NCBI RefSeq assembly: GCF_024713975.1
Contig: NC_091099.1
Location: 17,217,501-17,281,500 of the forward strand
From: Paralichthys olivaceus
Lineage: Eukaryota > Chordata > Actinopteri > Pleuronectiformes > Paralichthyidae
Direction of reading: 5' to 3'
Length of the DNA stretch: 64,000 nucleotides
Below, one piece after another: positions 26,801 to 40,400 of this stretch. The position numbers and the translations under genes are program-made. Position 1 is the first letter of the stretch; each line of letters begins with the position of its first letter. A model generated the notes under the pieces. That model worked only from the letters and a program-made list of their open reading frames with translations. It ran no database searches and was not told the DNA's origin.

Positions 26801-27888
26801 TATGTCATAAAGTATGTAAAGTACACATAAGCAGTTAAATCTAAACAAAAACATAATGCTGCTTCAATTTTGTGCTCATGTAGAAGTGTTTTTACTAGGG
26901 AGTGATTAAAACTTACTCTGAAATACAAGGAGGGGCTGTAAAACCTGTATTAAAAACTGGAAAAATCCAATAGGTCCCATCATTTGAGCTCATGCTGAGT
27001 AAAATAAATAATGGGGTAGATGTAACTTAGACATGGGAACACTTCTGGCTTCATGTCAAGCTGAGCCTAAAATTAAATTTGTATAGCTAATTATTGACTA
27101 TACATCCCAAGTGTTCAGTTTATTTGATCTTACCATGTAAATGGAATGTTTTCATCTACTATGTAAATAACCTGCACTGCAGCATACCACACTGTCTTGT
27201 TGCATAAAACCATAACAATTTTAATTATTAAAAAGAGAGGAGAGGGCAACACCACTGGATGCTGTAAAGTTCCTCTTTCTGATAAGACATTTAATGAATA
27301 GTTTATGGGCTTTATTCTTTATTCATAAATTATTCACCAATGCTTTACAGGTCAGCTGTTGGCCTTTGGCACAAAAGCACAATCTGGCATCTTCTGGGTA
27401 CATTAATGTTTATGCTAATGTTCAGTTAAGAATGCCCAGTCAACCTGATGCTCTTCGGCTGCTTTTCAAGGCTCCACACACTTAAAAACGGATCGTCTTT
27501 CTGCAAGAGTAACCAGTATTCACACTGATATGGTTGTAACCTCAAAGTATTTCAGTACTTAAATAGTAAAGTAAAAATATGATCAAAACAAAAAGCAATT
27601 CGGCTACAGCCAGACAAGTAGTAATACAATTTAAATCAAGACTTTTTCCGCTATTTCAACATGGAGGCAAAACACACAGTAAAACAACACATTTATTAGT
27701 TACAGAATTTTAACTATAAAAACAAAATTCATGGAACTTTAATAACATTTAATTTACAATTATCTATATTTACAGATTGTAAATGTTCAGGGATATAATC
27801 TATGTACAACAATTTAAGTGACTTTAGTGCAAAACACTTTGCAGTATATTAATGTCAAAGTACAGTTACTGAATTTCCAAACTGAATA

Positions 27889-27894
27889 TTTATT
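27889..27894 (-). terminator. fgd6: Candidate fgd6 polyadenylation signal
   Basis: AATAAA on the minus strand about 563 nt beyond the fgd6 stop. Further AATAAA copies occur at 27692-27697, 27311-27316 and 27318-27323, so the 3' UTR length is uncertain. Confidence 0.35.
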
Positions 27895-28456
27895 CCCCAG
27901 ATAAACCAGTAAGACTTGTGAAAGTGAGAACTTTGAAACAAGTATTAAGAGTGGTGTCTTGAGTGCTGTTCAGCTACATTTCTAAGTGTGAAATAAAGTA
28001 ATTATCCCTTAATAGCAAAAACATTTGCAAGATTTGTTTTGACCTATGACTATTATTAGGCAAATGTGGATACAAAATAAATGACACTATTTATGACAAA
28101 TCTACTAACCTTGGGCATTAATTGACAAGTCGCTGCCATGTAGATCCAAGCAGGCAATTATGCAATTAAATAAAAATGTGACAAAATCTAAATCTAAAAT
28201 TCTAACACTGCTAAAATAATATCTGGTGGAAAACATTCACAATAACATAAAAAAAATAATGTGCTTAATTTTCACCATCACAAGAGTGCTGATAACAATG
28301 GAAACAGCAACTACAAGAAATCTGATTTTAAAAAAGTTTTTAAATAATATGTGTTTACTTCATTTCAATGAAACTATTATTGTGCCTCAAGTGGCTTTTT
28401 GTAGAACTGAGGTAAAACATTTTCAGGTTTGAATGTTCATTGAATACCTAAAGGTG

Positions 28457-31400
28457 TTAAAGTACAGTGGCTTCTTTGAATGAGTCGATCCATCTATAAA
28501 AAGAAAATAGAATATATATATTATAATTGCTTTCATCATATAATTATAAAAGTCAACGCTATAGCCAATTCTGTATTGTCAACTCAATACATGAGTTAGA
28601 CACTCAACATGCAAGTAACACACAACATAAAAGTAACACACTCAGCATGTAAGTAGCACAACTTATAAGTACACAACATATCAAGTACTCAAGTGACATG
28701 TAGGTACACAACACAGTACGAAGTCAAAAGGCATAAAGTAGAAAAGATATGAGTGGTGTAAAAATAGATTGATGAATAAGTAGCATCTCTCGTGATACTG
28801 TACCTCTGAGCTGTTTGTGCGTCATCAGCTTTAAAACTGTGGTACAGCGTGTTTTTGTGGTAGAGCTTAAACTGTAACTTCTGAGATGAATCTTCTTTCA
28901 GCATGAATCCTAACAGGGGCTGACTCTCTAAGGCTGCGACATCCTGCATGAAGACACAATGACACACACGTTAGAGGGACATGAAATCAACTCCTACTAG
29001 TCCAGTGGTCACCAACCTTTTCAAGCCTATGGTCGCTTTTTAATTCCAAATGTAGGCTGAGATCTACCAGCCTGAGATCTTCCAAAAAACCCACTTAGGA
29101 GGGTCATATTCATTATGTCTGCAATTTCTATTAAAGGCTCAATGTAGGAACATAAATATACACAAAGAAAGGCAGTCATAGAACTGTTCTGCAGAGCTGC
29201 TACTGCAGCACATTGTTTTTGCTCGTATAAAAGTAGTCCTGTGTACTCAAGCAAATACCAGTACTTTACAGTATGAAGCCCCGCATCTTCCGCTACGTAA
29301 TACGACTTGTATTCAAGGAAATGCAGTAGATACACCAGCAGCTCCGCTCCCAGGACTGGACACACTGCCAGAGAATCAACAGTGAAGACTGTCGAGATCG
29401 ACCAGTTGATTGCAATCGACGGGTTAGTGACAACTGTACTAGTCCAATTATAACATGAAGACAAACTGTCACTGAGACGAGTGGGATACTTTACCTCACT
29501 TGCAGCGTACGTGTACAAGACTTTGTCCTTAATGACAAACCACAGCCTCTTCCCCTGCTTCTTATTGCCCTTTGACCTCTGGAGATAGCCGCTCATGGAG
29601 GAGTTGTCTGTGTTTGCTGACACCTGAAACAAGGAAAACTAGAATTACCACCCAAAGCAGTTTAAGTCTACATACATTTCTTTTTCCAGACTCATATGAG
29701 GTCACTGTGACCTTTGAGCACTGGAATCTAATCAGTTAATCTGTGAGTGTGTAAGTGAACATCTGTGGCAAATTTAAAAGGATCCACTCGAGGCATCCCC
29801 ATTCTTTTTGCCTTCAAAAGAAGGGGACGGACAGACAGACGGACACCTCAAAAACATAATGCTGAGGCATAAAATTCATCTGATGATTATTACTATGTCA
29901 GCCACCTCTTTAAGCGCAGCAGGTTTCTTTTTCTGCTTTCTGGAAAAAGCAAAGGAGGTTCTGCCTCCAGGGGACACAGCTGCTGATACGGAGCCTTCAC
30001 CTAATGAGCAGACAATAAAACACATACACAGTGATGTTTCAGCGTGAGACAACATAAAACCAGAGGGATGACAGTGTTATTGTGAATAAAGCATGAAAAC
30101 TGCTCCTCTTACTCTTCTGCTGCTGAAGAACAACGAAGCACTGGTCACACACCCGTGCTAACTGATTCTTTAGGTATTCAAGGCAGTGTTTGTTGGAGGA
30201 ACAGGACTGGCACACCACCTGATTGGATGAAAAAGTCCAAACATACAAATCTTTCTCTTGCTTTACAACAGTAATTAAAATGGGTTTCGTGATCAACAGT
30301 TCCCTTACGTAACTTTAAATTTAAATTCACTAGATCCACATTTTTATTTGCCATTTGCCATACCCATAAATATAAGTCTCCTAAACATGTCTGATTATTT
30401 TCATCATGAATTATTCTCTGAGGAAATCAATAAAATAGTAGAAAAACGCCCTATTTCACAATATTAAAGAAAGATTCCTGGATCCACCCCCTGCTCTGGA
30501 TCCACACCAAAATGTAATGACTTCCTCCCTCACCCATACAACATCCTTCCAACAAGTTTCATTGCAATCTGTCCTATAATTTGTTGTGTAATCTTGCTAA
30601 CTAAGAAACATACAAACATTGCCTCCTCTGCGCAGGTAATAATTAGACATTTTTGCTAATTTGCGGTCTTGCCAAAAAATAAATGAGATGGTTGATATCA
30701 ATATGTGTTTGTACAGATATTATCACCAACAGCAGGTTAGTGTAAACGCAACAATTTGGCCTTATAGGGAAAGGTCTCACATATGCCAGAGTGAAGTAAA
30801 TATCTGTTATGAGTTCACCAGATCGATTTGCCTCGCCACAGGAAGAGAATGTTTTATTCATCCTCCCTCACACAGATTGGAAGTGAACGGATGGTGAAGG
30901 TCCGCCACTGAAACATTTGCGCATGTGTGATTAAGCCCTTATGGGGGCTCAGACTATTTTTTGGGGAAGACCAGTTACTTCCTGGAGTCCCACTGTGAGA
31001 TTGCCGGGTTTAGTTTAGTTTTTACACAGTTGAAACATACAAGATGTCAAGTGTTATTTCAGGAGATTTACAGGGCCACTTTCTGTCACCTCACCTTTCC
31101 ACATGCTCTGCAGTGGTGTCTCCGCCATGTCAGGGAGAACTCACAGGTGCAGATCATACACATGGTGGTCCGTGGGTCAGGGATCCATATCGGGGCTTTG
31201 GAACCCAAAGGAGCACCATCACTGCTGTCCGTCAGTTCTACCTGCATTTAAGTAAAAGAAACAGTTTACTCACTTACTGCTCATACATACCCCACATTTT
31301 TAGATTTGATCACCTTATCATTACTCTTTATGTTAAGGGTGTATTTTCTGAGGTTGTCTTACCTCCTCTAGAGGTTTGCCAGATATAAAAGTGATTTTCT

Positions 31401-34400
31401 TTCTGGTGTAGTCACAGATCGCTGTGGAAATGGCCTCGAGCCATTCGTCTCTCTCCGTTGCCGAGCTACAGGAAGAGGAAATAAAGAATGACTGCACACC
31501 CTGCACAGCATTAACACACTTATGCTCAACAAGGAGAAACACATGCGTTATTATCTTTTGATTTGGATCATTACCTTGCAGAGAGAATGAAGGAGCGCTC
31601 CACACTCTCAATGTTCAGCTCGTTCTGATAGGCCTCTTGGCTTGGTTTGCTAACCTGTAATTAATTTCACTGTGAGCAGTGGTGGCAGCATATATCTTAT
31701 ATCTTGTGATTATACTGATGTGACAAGAGTTCTCACCCTCATCCCAGCCAGACACAGCATGTTGTTCAGCTTGTACTGACCCGACTGAACAGGGGTGGTG
31801 TACAGCAACACATCGTTAAACTAAAGGAGAAATCACATTTAAGAAAAGATTAGGATAAGACAGTGGGAAATGATTTCAAATTCCAAAGTTTTGGTGTGGT
31901 TGAGATAACCAGTAGTTAGGCTCTGTGCTGTACAGTACATATAACTTTGGTTTGAGGTGGATTGCACCTCCAACCACCAAATCACCTACTGCATACAGTA
32001 GAGATTTAAACTCAAGACAGTCAAGACTCTCTGATCTATAACTTCTCTTAGTCTTTACAGCAGCATAAAAACATTGTGAGACATGGATGAATGAACTAAA
32101 TAACTGCTTGGAAAGGAACGCTTAACTAAAAATGTATTTAGTATGAGCATCTCCTGGGACATCTGATCATAATGATTTTTTGCAGAAGAATTTGCAGAGA
32201 AAGGGAAAACGACAGAGTGTGGACTGGGCCCATGACACAGTCTTTACAGTGTTACCATGATCATGTTCCGAAAGCAAAGAGAAGTAAGAGACAGATGTGA
32301 ACTGTACCAGGAAGAACTTTCTGGGCTGCATGACCTTCCTGGCCAGTTTCATCAGGACGCCCTCCTTTAGGAAGATCTAGAACCAAAACATGTCACAAGA
32401 GCTTATCAAGTCATGTTTTATTCAACAAGACATATGTTTATTTTATGTTTCTGTTTGAATGTCATTCTTAAAATAAAATATTTTGTATGTCCTTAAAGGT
32501 AAAAAAACATTTGGTTAATAAAAGTTACATATAATAATAATAGTATAATTATTATTATGAATGTAGTTATGTGTATCATATTGATATTATAGTGATGACA
32601 ATCATTAAATGTATAAGAATTCACTGTGAGCGAACACACAACAGACAAAACCAAAAAATACCCCAAAAACCCTATGTCAGGATGAAAAATAAAGCTTATG
32701 GTGATGAGGGCCGATGCTAGTGTTGATGTGCTGTTAACAAAAACCTTTGATTTCCATCTATCAGGTCTTACCCGCCCAGGCTGGACAATCTCATGATGGC
32801 CGTTCAAACTGCACTGCACCTGGATCAGCTTCTGGAAATTATCCTGAGATTTTTTTTTTTTTTAAAGTGGAGATCAGAAACATGCATGGAGCATTTCATC
32901 GTGTTAACAGAACGTGTTGATTTGAATCAGCTCTCACCCCTTGTTTCATGATGTCGTTGGCATGATTGGCCACCTCCTTCACTAGAGCAAGGGCGGCTGA
33001 GTAGAAAGAAAATCACATACATGATGTATAAAGTTTCAAATCCACTGATGTCATGACGTGAACAAGTGCACAGTAAGGTGCCTGATTTACCTTGTGTGTC
33101 CTTGTAATCACCTGAGTCCTCCGACAGGTTCTTCAAATAGTCTGAAACGGAATTCACAAAGGTTCAACACTGCAAACAAACGAGAGGAAACTGCTTCGTA
33201 CATTGGGTCACAAGTGCTCAGTGTTGTGTAGAAAATTCCTGGAATGTAGTTTGAAATTAAAATCCTGGATGAAAAGGTCTGCAGGTGCTAAGGTAATGCA
33301 ATTATACAAGAGTGACGTGAGTTACATTCTTCACATTCTGGCACTGAGCGATCAACCCTGGTGCATTAGACTCATGACACTCTAAGCCTCCTCATGTTAA
33401 AGCTCATGTTATGTGACTAAGATTTGGACCGCACTTCAAAAACCTCTTATATGTCAACAGACGACGAAAGACAGAACTGTAGACTGTATTTGGTTTTATG
33501 TGCACCAGGGGGCAGTATGACGCCTGCAATGAGACATCACAGGCTGTAGGAACATGTTTAGGAGAAATTAACAGATTAATTTAGTGCTGTGAAACTTCAT
33601 TCAGGGGCGGATGTAGGGGTGCACTGGCCCCAGCTGAAATCTGATTGGCCCTTGCAGTGTGCCTGTCCTGTCAGTCGTCTTTTTTAAGAGTTTAGAAAAA
33701 GTTATTTTAGAATTTACACAGTGTTCCTGAACAAGGAAACATTTTGTAAACATATTCAGTGATGAATATCAGCTTTGAATCAAAGCTACAGTAAACAAGG
33801 AATGTGCACCTTTATGAACCAGAAATAAAACATGGATGTTGGACATATAATTGGCCGCTTTGTGTAAATTGTGGCCCATGATGTGGACAAATCCTAGCAC
33901 CGCCCCTGACTTCATAAGATGTTACCTGTGAGCAGCAGCTGATACTGAGGAATCCTCTGAATAGGCTTCAGTAGGTAATGCTTCAGGGCCAAGCCGGCAC
34001 AGCGTGGAGTGGCCTTGGACAGATAATGACACACTTCATAAACATTTTTAGCAACACATACACACACCCACCCACCCACACACACACACATACATACATA
34101 AACAATGACGCAGAATCAACCTAAAACACGCCTCCCCAGAAAGAAAGAACAGGTCTAACAGGCCTCCTTACCTCAAATTCCCGAACTACAACTCCAAATG
34201 CTGGGTTCCTCTTGGTCTGCTCTTCCAGTAAAGCCACATTCTTGTCAAACTCGCGGATGTATGTGGAGTACATCTTCAGATAGGGGCCTTTCTTCAGGAA
34301 AATGTCCGCTAGCTGTGCACTCTCATCCCTGTGCACAGAATGAAGTGGCATGAAATAAACTAGACCTGTGACCCCTCTGTATGCATGTGTAACAATTTCA

Positions 34401-37400
34401 ATGAAAACAACTTGCCTTCTCATTATTTGCCTGATTAAAGAGATGCTTGTGTGAGAGTTAAATGTATGTCTAAAAACACCAAACCACGCTCTTCGGCTGA
34501 TGTTAAGCATCCATATTGTTTTGTTTCAAGGCACCTCCATATTTGTAAGTGCCATGTCGGTTATTATGTCAGTTTCCCAGTTGGAACTTTGATTTGAGAG
34601 ATGACACGAATGCTGCTTTCAAGTCTGAAAGTGGTAATTAAAGTAATGGCAGCATTTAAGGAGAGCCCGATGACACAGTTGGTATGTTTGTTCACTGTCA
34701 ATCAAGGCTAATTAAATCACATTCACACAGGCCTGATGAAGTGAATGAGCGAGTTTTTGAATGTTCTATAAATGTTATGGGGTCTTTTGTAGTTCTTTTC
34801 GAGGCTGTGTGGGTTTTCTCAGAGTACTCCAGCTTCTTTTAAGAGTTCACACATGCAGATTGGGGTTAGATTGTTTGGAAAGTCGAAATTGAACGTAGGT
34901 GTGAATGTGATTTGTTGTTCGTCTCCGTGTCTGAGCAGACAATCTCCTGCTGTGTTGTTCAACTTCTGGAGAAAGTCTGTACTCAATTCTCCAGAAATTC
35001 TACAGAGTTCTTGTCACACACAATGTTAGCCGGGATTGTCTACAGCCCTCCTGCAACCCCTACAAGATAAGTGGTATAAATAACGAATAGATTGATGGAT
35101 GTTACAGATGTTAATATAATTTAATACAATTCTTCAGAGTTTAAATTCAATTTTAAGGTATTAAGTTCCAACTTCAAACCTTGAAACAAAAGTCCCATAA
35201 CAAATGTATGGAGACAGAGATGTTCACGTACCTTTGGCCATGTGGTGTAACTGTATCTGAGTTATCAGTGATTGATAAAAACAAATGTAAAAGCACTTTT
35301 TTGTGATTCTGTTATTGTACCAATTGGCCAATCTCTGCTTCAGCTCTCTCAGCAGGTCCTGGTTGAGTTCGTAGAGCTGTGGGAGGTAATACAGGATCTG
35401 GTTGAGAAGTCGCTCTTCAATCACGGGCTTCCCATTCTGACGAGATGATTTAGACACCACATCTCGGAAGTCCTATTTATGTAAGAAGGGGCAAATACAG
35501 GAAGTCAACTAAAGGCACAGTGGGGAAATGCAAACATTTCTCAACTTGTTTCTTATTGAACTGCATCTTTATATTTTTTTGAAAATTAAGCCAAGGCTAA
35601 GTTCCACTAATAAAGTCTAAGAAATTTACTAAGAAACAATGATTCAAAAGTTGTCTCCTGTTAAAGGTTCCAAGCAGAACCTTATAAATTAGATAAGCTC
35701 CAGGAAGTAGAAAAGTCAAAGAAAGAGATATACTGATAAACCATTTTCACATTATCAGTTTCTAGTGAATCAGGACTAAAGAGAGAGCACAGAGAAGCCT
35801 GGAGGCACCGTGTCTGCTCCTTTTTCTGATGATGTGGAGATTTTTGGTGGTTTATGTGGACACATGGCAAATAAAAGTGCTTACACACTGGGCACCCAGC
35901 AGAGAGCTCCTGTGGTTAACATGTGCAATCTCTTCCGTCTACAACAGCTGACAGTGACAGAGGTGGGTCACGTGGATATTAGACAAAAAACATGGATGAT
36001 TCAAGTGAGAAGTTGTTATTGAATATTTGTGAGTTATGTTTTGTTACTGCCCAGAGTGAAGTGGCCACTGTCATTTATTGACTTGAGCTGATTTGTAACA
36101 AATTCTCTTGGAGACTAGTACATACTCTTCGATGTTCTTTGAGCTCTGTGGTTAACGAAAGGTTTAAAAGCTCATCAGACAGACCAACATCACATTTTCA
36201 TTGAGCTAGAATTCCCAGCTGTTACTCTTTTTCTATTGTTGAAAAGTCAGCATTTTAGAGACAACAGGCATCTGTACAAAGAGCATAGCACTAACATGGC
36301 CATCGGTTTGTTGAAAGCTGGCTGCCTGGCAGACTTGAATGAACAAAGACTAAGACTCCTCCACATTCTTGCTATGACTGATCCTCATTACCGGACTCCA
36401 TTCACCTTTAGTCCACAGACAGAGACTCAAGAACTTCCTGTCTGACCATCATCTGTGACTCAGCTCTACTACGATCTTTTTTCACGGCCTTCGTCTCTTC
36501 AAATATCTGCTCACATGACTTTTCATTTTAGTGTTAGCCTTTAACTTTAAGATAAAACACCATCGCAAACACAGATGCATGAGTTAAATGACTTAGCGGT
36601 CTTCTGTGTGTGTCATCACAGCCCTGTTGATGTTTACATAGCACAACTGTTCTTTGTCACCTGTGTTTAATATTCATGATGCTAGAAGTCCAGTCATTGT
36701 TATTATGTCATCTGTCTCTCGTGATAACAAAACCAACTGTTGTGGTTGTGTTCAGTCATGATTCAAGTACTGAAGAGATAAAATCATTGTTTTAATGAAC
36801 TGTCATGGTGGCATAGGGAAATGTCAGGCCTACCACTTTGGTCCAAGCTAAAAGATTACAACTATCACATTGGTGATCTCTTGACTCTTGCGCCACCATG
36901 ATGTTGGTATTTTGTGGTTTTGATTGGAATGTCTTGTCAACCACGAGATGGATAATTGCTGATAATTATAATACATTCAGTACATTCAGTACATTCTTTT
37001 TCTCCAAAGGATGAACTTTAATAACTTTGGTATCTGATACCATCATCAGGACAAAATTTTCATTTCTCTATAAAATGACAAAATATTTAGTAAAAACTAA
37101 TTTAAACTATTTAAGCCGCAGCTGTAGCCTACGATGTCTTTACTGCTTATTTGCATAAGCTAACAGAAAAACCTTAACATGGTCATTACGCCTGTCTATC
37201 GCAGCCAAGTTAGCATTGTTATCATGAGCATGTTGTGATGTTAGCATTTAGCTCTAAACACCAGTGTTCCAAAGTACAGTCTAACAGAGCCACTGTCCTT
37301 CGTAACCAAATGACCCACCACTGTGGACGTGTTGGGAATTGTGTTAAACTACTTATTAAAGCAAAACTTTGTAACTTTAAGTTACAGCGATCTCTGCAGC

Positions 37401-40400
37401 CACATGTGGTACGTAATTCTGTTGTGCTTAAAAGTTACCCATGATCCCCGGCTTCCTGAAACAGAGGAGCAGCCGTGGTGACAAATACATCAAAATGTAT
37501 TTAGAACTATGAATATATTAAAAGTTGAATGCTGAATATTTCACTGTCACAAGTCAGTGAACCATTAAACTAATTCTGAAACTGCAATTTTAAGGTAAAT
37601 GTTTTTGCATAGAGTCGCTTTAAGTCCCATTTATACACTGCTTTAGCTTTTGTTTTGTAATCGTCCGAAAGAAAGTTTACATGCTTATACTGAGAGAGAC
37701 TATGATTAATACTCGTCTGTCAGCAGAAACTAATACTACTTACTGTTATACTAGTCACTCTATATTTGATCATGTGACCGTAACATTTTGAGGGAAGTTA
37801 GCAAAGAAACCAGATCGTCATTTGATGTTGAGTCTGTGATCCACTAAATATCAAATGTCTCCATAAACCACAAGGAGACAATATAACAGTTTAAGTCCAG
37901 ATGAGTGTAATGTTACAGTGAGATCACACTACTGTTGAAATTCGGGGGAAACCCATGAGCAATGTGATCTGTGGGGACGAGACTGAAGGAGTTGCGTCTT
38001 TTCTGCTGAATGGGGTGTGACCCAGTGGTCTGCAAATCAAACACATATGGAGAATGTGGGCTCTCTCAGTAGACGAGCACGAAGCACAATATATACAGAA
38101 AAACACCAGCCTATCTGCTCTTATCACAACAAACATGGGGCCATGTTTTCATGTGAGGGGTGATGTGTGTGGGGAGAGTTCTTACGACATGAAGCAGTTT
38201 CAGGACATCGACAAACCTAGAACAACAACAAATGGGAAAAGATTCATTTGTTATGATGGATAAGTAAAGCAACAAAGAGTCATTTCCTCTAGTACAAGGA
38301 CATTGTATCCTCTCCCTTACCTCTTTTATATAGTCATACTGACAATTCCCAAGGTTTTAAGATTTCTGTCTCCACCCAATACAATGTAGCTGAATGGAAT
38401 TTTCACTTTGGAGCTTGCAGCTTAAAATGTTAACAAGTATGTTACATAATGAAAAGAACTTCCTGTGAGTTTTCATACCAGAAAAATAGTCTTGTTAAAC
38501 TGTTAATGACATTTTTGGATTATCCAGACAGTTTAAACAATAACGTAGATTTAGAAAACTGCTGTTGGATTTTTTAACCTCCACAAAGGAGGTTATGTTT
38601 TCCTCTGAGTTTGTTAGTTTGTTTCTTACTTTTTTTAGCAAACTTATAACAGGATTAAACTAGTCAACCGATTTCATGAAATTTTGGGAAGGGGTGCGGC
38701 ATGATCCAATTTTGGTGGGGGAAGATCAAGGATTTGTTTTCACTCTTTGACATTGCATTGTCATTAATTTTAATAATAAGAATTAAATAATTAATGGATC
38801 TTGATGTTAACAATAATGTGACTGATGTTTGGGGGCTGATATGTATTAGTGTTTGCAATATAGGTGCTAAATCCGAATAAAAGCCTGGGTGAATTTACAT
38901 GTGGTTTCATTAGGGGACTATTGGGCCGTGGCAGGGGTATGTGCTCAACTGAGTGACATTCTGGTTTAAAAAGGATCCATGTGACTTTATTCTTGAGCAC
39001 AAAACATGGTGGGACCCTTTTCTGCCTGAGTGTGTGACCTTGCATATAAATAAACCTCTTTTCGGTTCTTCAGTGTAATTTTGCAATTTGGTGTAGCTCC
39101 CCCGAAAAATCTAGATCCATTGAATTTAAATGTGGTTTCAAAAGGGAACTGTTGGGCCTTGGCACAGGTATGCACTCCATTCTAGTTAAATGCCAAATCG
39201 TCTTTCAAATCCTCAGTATATTTGAGATGTCTTTTCACTTTAAATGGGGGTGAAGGCACAAATCTCAGAGACAGATATTTCAAAACCTGGGCAAATGAAA
39301 CCAAAATGCATGGCTGCATCATAGCAAGAGAGGAAAAATGTATCTGTTCTAGTATTTTTTGTGACCTTATGCTTTAAGAAAAAAATGAAGACTCTTACAC
39401 ACTCTCAGAGCTCATGATTTCAGTAGCGATGTGGTGAATCTTGCTCTTCTTCTGTCCACTCTGCATCTAAAAAAAGCAAAACACAGATATTGATTGTGAT
39501 GCATTAGAAAATAATGACATCAGAAATGTGCATCCTGATTAAGTCCGTGGCCATTTAGATGAGCAGTGGGTGTACAAAATAGTAGAAAACACCTGTCAGT
39601 AAAACACAATATAATTCAAAAGACTTTGTAAAGAATAAATCCTGTGAGATGATTCCAGGAGGATTCGGGGGACTCAAGTCATGAACATATAAAATAAATC
39701 ATGAACAGCATCTCCTCACCGTACTCTCCTCTGACTGCTCAGTGTCTCCTTTACTCGAGATGGAGCTGCTGTCGTTCTCATCCTCCTCATCTGACGACAA
39801 CGTGTTCGCCATAAAATCATCATCTGACGGGCCGTCGCCCAGGGGTGCCACTTCCTCACTGGTAGAGCTTCTGTTTAAAGGGGGCACAATGTTTGAGTCA
39901 ACGAAGAAAAGGAAACAGATGCCAAAGCATGAACTGTGCAGGTGTTGTGCATACTGAATACTGAATGCAGCCCAACGTGACTCAAACTTAAGTCATTCTA
40001 ATGACACATGATTAGAAGATAAAACAAGGCCACATGAAAGGATGTTGTTGTTGAAAGAAGTGGGTGAAAGAGATGAGGATGAAATAAAAAGCACCTCAGC
40101 ACATTTCATCTGCAGGAGTGTTTTTGTAGTCCAACATTTCCTGCTCTGATCAAGAGGGAGTCATAAAAATAAAAGTACACAGGAAAGGCAGCACATGATG
40201 CAGCCGGAAAAAACATTCAATAATTATCATCAACACTGTCACTTGACACGAGGCCTGGTCTGGCTGCATGCCTCCACTCACAGAGCAAAAACGCTGCCAA
40301 GTGCACCTGAAGTCCAAACAAGACACTGACCACTAGTCTCAGTCGTCACACACTCTGCTCGTTTAACCTTGCAGCTAAAAAATGATGATGTGAAGAGCGA

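Larger units (their letters stand above)
25531..27300. other. Gap between nr2c1 and fgd6, rich in LINE remains
   Basis: After the nr2c1 promoter this gap holds two LINE-type 3' ends in the same orientation (25700-26345 and 26560-26800) separated by a (TA)n tract. Nothing resembling a host gene is visible. Confidence 0.6.

Noticed and set aside
29027..29632. 201-codon frame running from the fgd6 exon into the intron
   Set aside because: Only the first part (29495-29623) is exon; the rest reads through the hAT element after a good splice donor.
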